From OPU3-GD-OMZ sp001901525 (GTDB lineage Bacteria; Pseudomonadota; Gammaproteobacteria; Methylococcales; Methylomonadaceae): a stretch of 18,808 nucleotides of DNA. Below, piece after piece: positions 16,273-18,808 of this stretch. The translations under genes were made by a program, and so were the position numbers. The notes beneath the pieces were generated by a model, which did no database searches, was not told the DNA's origin, and saw only the letters and a program-made list of their open reading frames with translations. The stretch is from assembly GCA_963981505.1 (NCBI GenBank), contig CAXCEI010000031.1:1-18808 (forward strand), read 5' to 3'. How positions within the stretch are numbered: position 1 is the stretch's first letter; every line of letters begins with the position of its first letter.

Positions 16273-17022
16273 GTGATTAAAAATAATCCTTATATTTGTG
16301 GCATTGATCTCGCATGGCATTGTGATAAAAACAATTCTGCCATGGCTTTTGGCGAACTTATAAAGGGTGAATTAATCATTACTGATTTAATACCGAGCAT
16401 AAAAACTATTCCTGAAATCCTCCAAAAAATTAAAGAAAGACCCTCCCTGACAGGACTAGCTATTGATGCCTCTCTGATTATCCCTAATCAAACAGGGCAA
16501 CGGTTTTGTGAGCAACAATTAAATAGTTTTTATCAATCTAAAAAGGCAGGGTGTCACCCGACCAATAAAACACTCTACCCCAATGCTGACAGTGTCAGAT
16601 TGTCACAGCATTTAACGCAATTAGGTTTTTGTCACTTAAATCATCCCGAGCGAGGATGTTGGCAATTAGAATGTTACCCGCACCCTGCAATCATCGAATT
16701 GTTTGCCTTAACTGAACGCCATCTTTACAAAAAAGGGTCCGTAGCGACTAAAAGACAAGGCCAAATTACATTGGCTAAATACCTTAACCGCCTCCACTGT
16801 TCTCAGGTGCTAAGGTTGACTATTAACACTCCTTATCAATACCATCTGGAACCTAACTATATTGCAGCACTCAAAGGTCATACTTTAAAGCAAAACGAAG
16901 ATACTCTGGATGCCATCATCTGTGCTTATATTGGCGGGCTATACCTAACCGGTGTTAACAACCAGTGTTTCGGTGATACGGAAAATGGTTATATCTATGT
17001 CCCACAACAAAAATGTATCTAA
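16273..17022 (+). CDS. DUF429 domain protein (predicted RNase H-like fold)
   Basis: A 249-residue protein of the DUF429 family, predicted to have an RNase H-like nuclease fold. The sequence has CGIDLAW near residues 9-15 (Asp12, first acidic position), GLAIDASLIIPNQTGQRFCE (Asp65), QLECYPHPAIIELF (Glu133) and NEDTLDAIICAYIGG (Glu209, Asp210, Asp213). These acidic residues are placed as expected for a two-metal active site, so it is probably not degenerate. The start is GTG; later ATG codons would remove the GIDLAW strand, so GTG is preferred although its ribosome-binding site is weak. No substrate or pathway is known for the family. It stands divergent from the two-component operon, and nothing in it suggests a functional link. 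Confidence 0.82.
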   Translation: MIKNNPYICGIDLAWHCDKNNSAMAFGELIKGELIITDLIPSIKTIPEILQKIKERPSLTGLAIDASLIIPNQTGQRFCEQQLNSFYQSKKAGCHPTNKTLYPNADSVRLSQHLTQLGFCHLNHPERGCWQLECYPHPAIIELFALTERHLYKKGSVATKRQGQITLAKYLNRLHCSQVLRLTINTPYQYHLEPNYIAALKGHTLKQNEDTLDAIICAYIGGLYLTGVNNQCFGDTENGYIYVPQQKCI

Positions 17023-17145
17023 ATGACCAAGTTAATCTCAAACAAGCACTCCTGTCACTCACTATTTCATCTATAAATAATCCTATGCTCTATGTTACGA
17101 TGGCATAACTTCAGTATTTTTTTAATTAACTACGAGCGTTTAACT

Positions 17146-17598
17146 ATGCATAAACCCATCACTTTACCCCTTTTACTTTTGGCATTACTTCTTCCTTTTA
17201 AATCTATGGCCGCAGAAACTGCAGAAGCCGAAGAAATTACTCTAGATGCGTCTTATTTCGCTGGAAGCTGGAAGTTAATTGCAGCTGGACCTAAACTTTT
17301 CGCAAAAAAACCTGACCGTGTCGATGATAACCCATTCAGTTATGTTGACAAAAAGAAAATCAAAGAAAATCAAACCTGGACGTTTAGTGCGGATGGAACC
17401 TTTAGTTTGGCCGCTATTGATCACCGTGCTGCTGCACCTTTTACCGTTACATCAACATTTACTGTTGAAAACAATACCTTGATTATTAAACGTGTTGGCC
17501 GTTCACTTTATGACCGCTATAAAGTATTTCTGCGAGAAGGGAAAAAACTGGTTCTAAAAGGTGGCATGATGGGTTACGCCATATTTGAAAAACTTTAA
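17146..17598 (+). CDS. Small exported lipocalin-like protein, function unknown
   Basis: A 150-residue protein. I start it at ATG 17146 because this gives a clean signal peptide (about 1-22, MHKPITLPLLLLALLL to KSMAA); the longer frame from 17092 would bury it. An acidic stretch (ETAEAEE) follows. The mature domain is beta-rich and opens with YFAGSWKL (about 37-44), the G-x-W motif that starts lipocalin-like barrels. NQTWTFSADGTFSL, TSTFTVENNTLIIKRVG and a final strand KKLVLKGGMMGYAIFEKL follow, which fits an eight-stranded small barrel. I do not recognise a named family. It is a single gene 123 bp after the DUF429 gene with a likely terminator behind it. Localisation is periplasmic by prediction. 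Confidence 0.72.
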   Translation: MHKPITLPLLLLALLLPFKSMAAETAEAEEITLDASYFAGSWKLIAAGPKLFAKKPDRVDDNPFSYVDKKKIKENQTWTFSADGTFSLAAIDHRAAAPFTVTSTFTVENNTLIIKRVGRSLYDRYKVFLREGKKLVLKGGMMGYAIFEKL

Positions 17599-17621
17599 CC
17601 CCATCGCTTCCGTTTAATTAA

Positions 17622-17674
17622 TACCTATCTGGTGGTGATTTTTTAATTCACTGCTGGGTAGTTTTTTTATCACC
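17622..17674. terminator. Probable shared terminator between convergent genes
   Basis: The 100-bp gap between the lipocalin-like gene and mak contains a run of seven T on the plus strand (17662-17668) preceded by a weak composite stem (TACC with GGTA, inner GTGA with TCAC). An outer inverted repeat GGTGAT (17634-17639) / ATCACC (17669-17674) encloses it, giving A/T runs usable in both directions. The exact fold is uncertain. Confidence 0.4.
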
Positions 17675-17698
17675 CGACTTAAGAGAAATAAACAACAC

Positions 17699-18598
17699 TT
17701 AGCCCTCTGGCCATAACCAGGCTGCACCCCGCACACCACTTGAGTCGCCATACTTGGCAGGCTTTAACAGCGTATGGACAGTATCTGAAAAGATATATTG
17801 CCCCCACAGGGCCGGTACACGCTCATAAAGTGGTGAAATATTAGACATACCGCCCCCTAAAACAATAATCTCAGGATCAAGCACATTGATGATGCTGGCT
17901 ACTGATCGAGCAACTTGATCACAGTAACGTTCAAAAGCATTTTTGGAAACTTGATCACCCATCGCGGCCTGATCCACAATCCTTTTACTATCAAAATCGC
18001 ACTGATTTTCAGCATTAAATCGTGCCGTAAACCCGGGACCTGATAAAAAAGTTTCAATACAATTAAATTGACCGCAATAGCAAGCCATTAACTCACCATC
18101 AGAATGTTTCAACCACGGCAAAGGGTTGTGACCCCACTCACCGCCAATCGCATTACAGCCAGTAATAATGGCACCATTAACAACAATACCTGCACCTACG
18201 CCGGTACCCAGAATAACACCAAACAACGACTTAACATTGACGCCAGCACCATCATTATATTCAGACAATGCAAAGCAATTAGCATCGTTTGCTAAGCGGA
18301 CAGGCCGTTGCAGATTAAACTCGAGATCTGACTGTAGCGCTTTGCCAATAAGACAAACTGAATTCGCATTCTTTACTAATCCAGTCACAGGGGAAATCAC
18401 ACCGGGATGACCGACACCGACCGAACCGCTCCTACCTAATTCACGCTCGCAACTAACCACCAAATGACCGATGGCATCGATAGTTTTAGAATAGCTGCTT
18501 TGGGGTGTCTTGATACGTTTCTTATAAAGTTCTGAACCATCAGCATCTAGGGCAACCAATTCTATTTTGGTTCCCCCTAAATCTATTCCAATCCGCAT
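17699..18598 (-). CDS. mak: ROK-family fructokinase / sugar kinase (Mak-like)
   Basis: A cytoplasmic ATP-dependent sugar kinase; E. coli Mak phosphorylates fructose and, less well, mannose. The 299 residues match the family length. MRIGIDLGGTK (phosphate-binding loop, about 1-11) is followed by RLANDANCFALSE (catalytic Asp105) and VILGTGVGAGIVVNG. GGEWGHNPLPW (about 152-162) and the ROK zinc motif CYCGQFNCIE (173-182) come next, with VLGGGMSN and YGDSSGVRGAAWLWP near the C-terminus. The last motif and the NPLPW segment are very like E. coli Mak, so I prefer Mak over N-acetylglucosamine or glucose kinases of the same family. It is a single gene, convergent with the lipocalin-like gene. Only a weak AGG lies before the ATG. 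Confidence 0.85.
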   Translation of the reverse strand: MRIGIDLGGTKIELVALDADGSELYKKRIKTPQSSYSKTIDAIGHLVVSCERELGRSGSVGVGHPGVISPVTGLVKNANSVCLIGKALQSDLEFNLQRPVRLANDANCFALSEYNDGAGVNVKSLFGVILGTGVGAGIVVNGAIITGCNAIGGEWGHNPLPWLKHSDGELMACYCGQFNCIETFLSGPGFTARFNAENQCDFDSKRIVDQAAMGDQVSKNAFERYCDQVARSVASIINVLDPEIIVLGGGMSNISPLYERVPALWGQYIFSDTVHTLLKPAKYGDSSGVRGAAWLWPEG

Positions 18599-18753
18599 AT
18601 CTTATATGACCTAAACGTAACGTCAAAAAAACTACTGCGCCAGTCATAACATTGGCACAAGTTAAAAATCAGCTGCGTTTAACAAATACTATTAATGTTT
18701 CTCTAAAAGATAAAAAACAACAAGACACCTACTTATCACAAAAGAGATAAAAT

Positions 18754-18769
18754 TAAACTCACGAGTTTA
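18754..18769 (-). terminator. Hairpin overlapping the stop of the histone-like gene
   Basis: Minus-strand TAAACT and AGTTTA pair over 6 bp around a CGTG loop and are followed by ATTTTATCTCTTTT. The first bases of the stem are the TAA stop of the 18767-18808 gene. This is a compact possible terminator just upstream of mak. Confidence 0.4.
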
Positions 18770-18808
18770 TTTCTTAACGGCTGCTTTTTTAGCGGGTGCT
18801 TTTTTAGC
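18767..18808 (-). CDS. C-terminal end of a Lys/Ala-rich histone H1-like protein (partial)
   Basis: Reading in from the right edge on the minus strand gives AKKAPAKKAAVKK and a TAA stop. This Lys/Ala/Pro repeat is the typical tail of bacterial histone H1-like or AlgP-like DNA-binding proteins, which bind DNA through low-complexity basic tails. Only 13 codons are in the window, so the domain ahead of the tail is unseen and it could also be the basic extension of another protein (for example an HU fusion). It is on the same strand as mak, about 170 bp upstream of it. Confidence 0.6.
   Translation of the reverse strand, partial: AKKAPAKKAAVKK

Noticed and set aside
17092..17145. N-terminal extension of the lipocalin-like protein (18 extra codons)
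   Set aside because: It would put a charged, aromatic segment ahead of a perfect signal peptide; the ATG at 17146 is the better start.
1..18808. Search for CRISPR arrays, insertion-sequence ends, integrase or toxin-antitoxin genes, tRNA and rRNA
   Set aside because: No regularly spaced repeats, transposase motifs, cloverleaf or rRNA-like stretches were seen by eye.

Overview
The window is a moderately AT-rich stretch of a Gram-negative, almost certainly gammaproteobacterial, chromosome. The evidence is a TonB2/TtpC-type energy-transduction cluster, a NodT/RND tripartite pump, a fructokinase very like E. coli Mak, and a two-component pair resembling the PdsR/PdsS family of marine gammaproteobacteria. 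A methanotroph-like (Methylococcales) or marine relative is possible, but this is a low-confidence guess. There are no rRNA or tRNA genes, insertion sequences, CRISPR arrays or phage genes.

Region 1 (1-4016, all minus strand) is a tightly overlapping operon. In transcription order it encodes a DUF3450 periplasmic coiled-coil protein, a long TtpC-like MotA/TolQ/ExbB protein, a short ExbB, an ExbD, a TonB and the N-terminal part of a TPR-type exported protein that runs off the left edge. Most junctions are ATGA or TAATG overlaps. The products should form one proton-motive-force-driven complex that energises an outer-membrane receptor, which is not encoded here.

Region 2 (4179-11236, minus) is a second operon: NodT-type outer-membrane lipoprotein, periplasmic adaptor, RND permease, then a lipoprotein with five Asp-box (BNR) repeats and an unusual cysteine cluster. 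It ends at a long hairpin with a GCAA loop (4127-4161).

Region 3 (11237-11898) has no intact gene. About 100 codons directly after the yceI-like gene read, on the minus strand, as a degenerate C-terminus of a different RND permease, interrupted by stop codons. The rest holds a candidate promoter and an inverted repeat.

Region 4 (11899-16101, minus) holds a response regulator and histidine kinase overlapping by 4 bp, followed by separately spaced genes for an OmpA-like periplasmic protein and a YceI-family periplasmic protein. The kinase has a large extracytoplasmic sensor that looks like a CBM9-type beta-sandwich. RR + HK + OmpA resembles the 'proteobacterial dedicated sortase system' (PdsR, PdsS, PdsO), but no sortase or sortase target is present in the window.

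Region 5 (16273-18808) has, on the plus strand, a DUF429 (RNase H-fold) protein divergent from the response regulator and a small exported lipocalin-like protein. Convergent to these on the minus strand is the ROK sugar kinase Mak, and at the right edge is the last 13 codons of a Lys/Ala-rich, histone H1-like protein.
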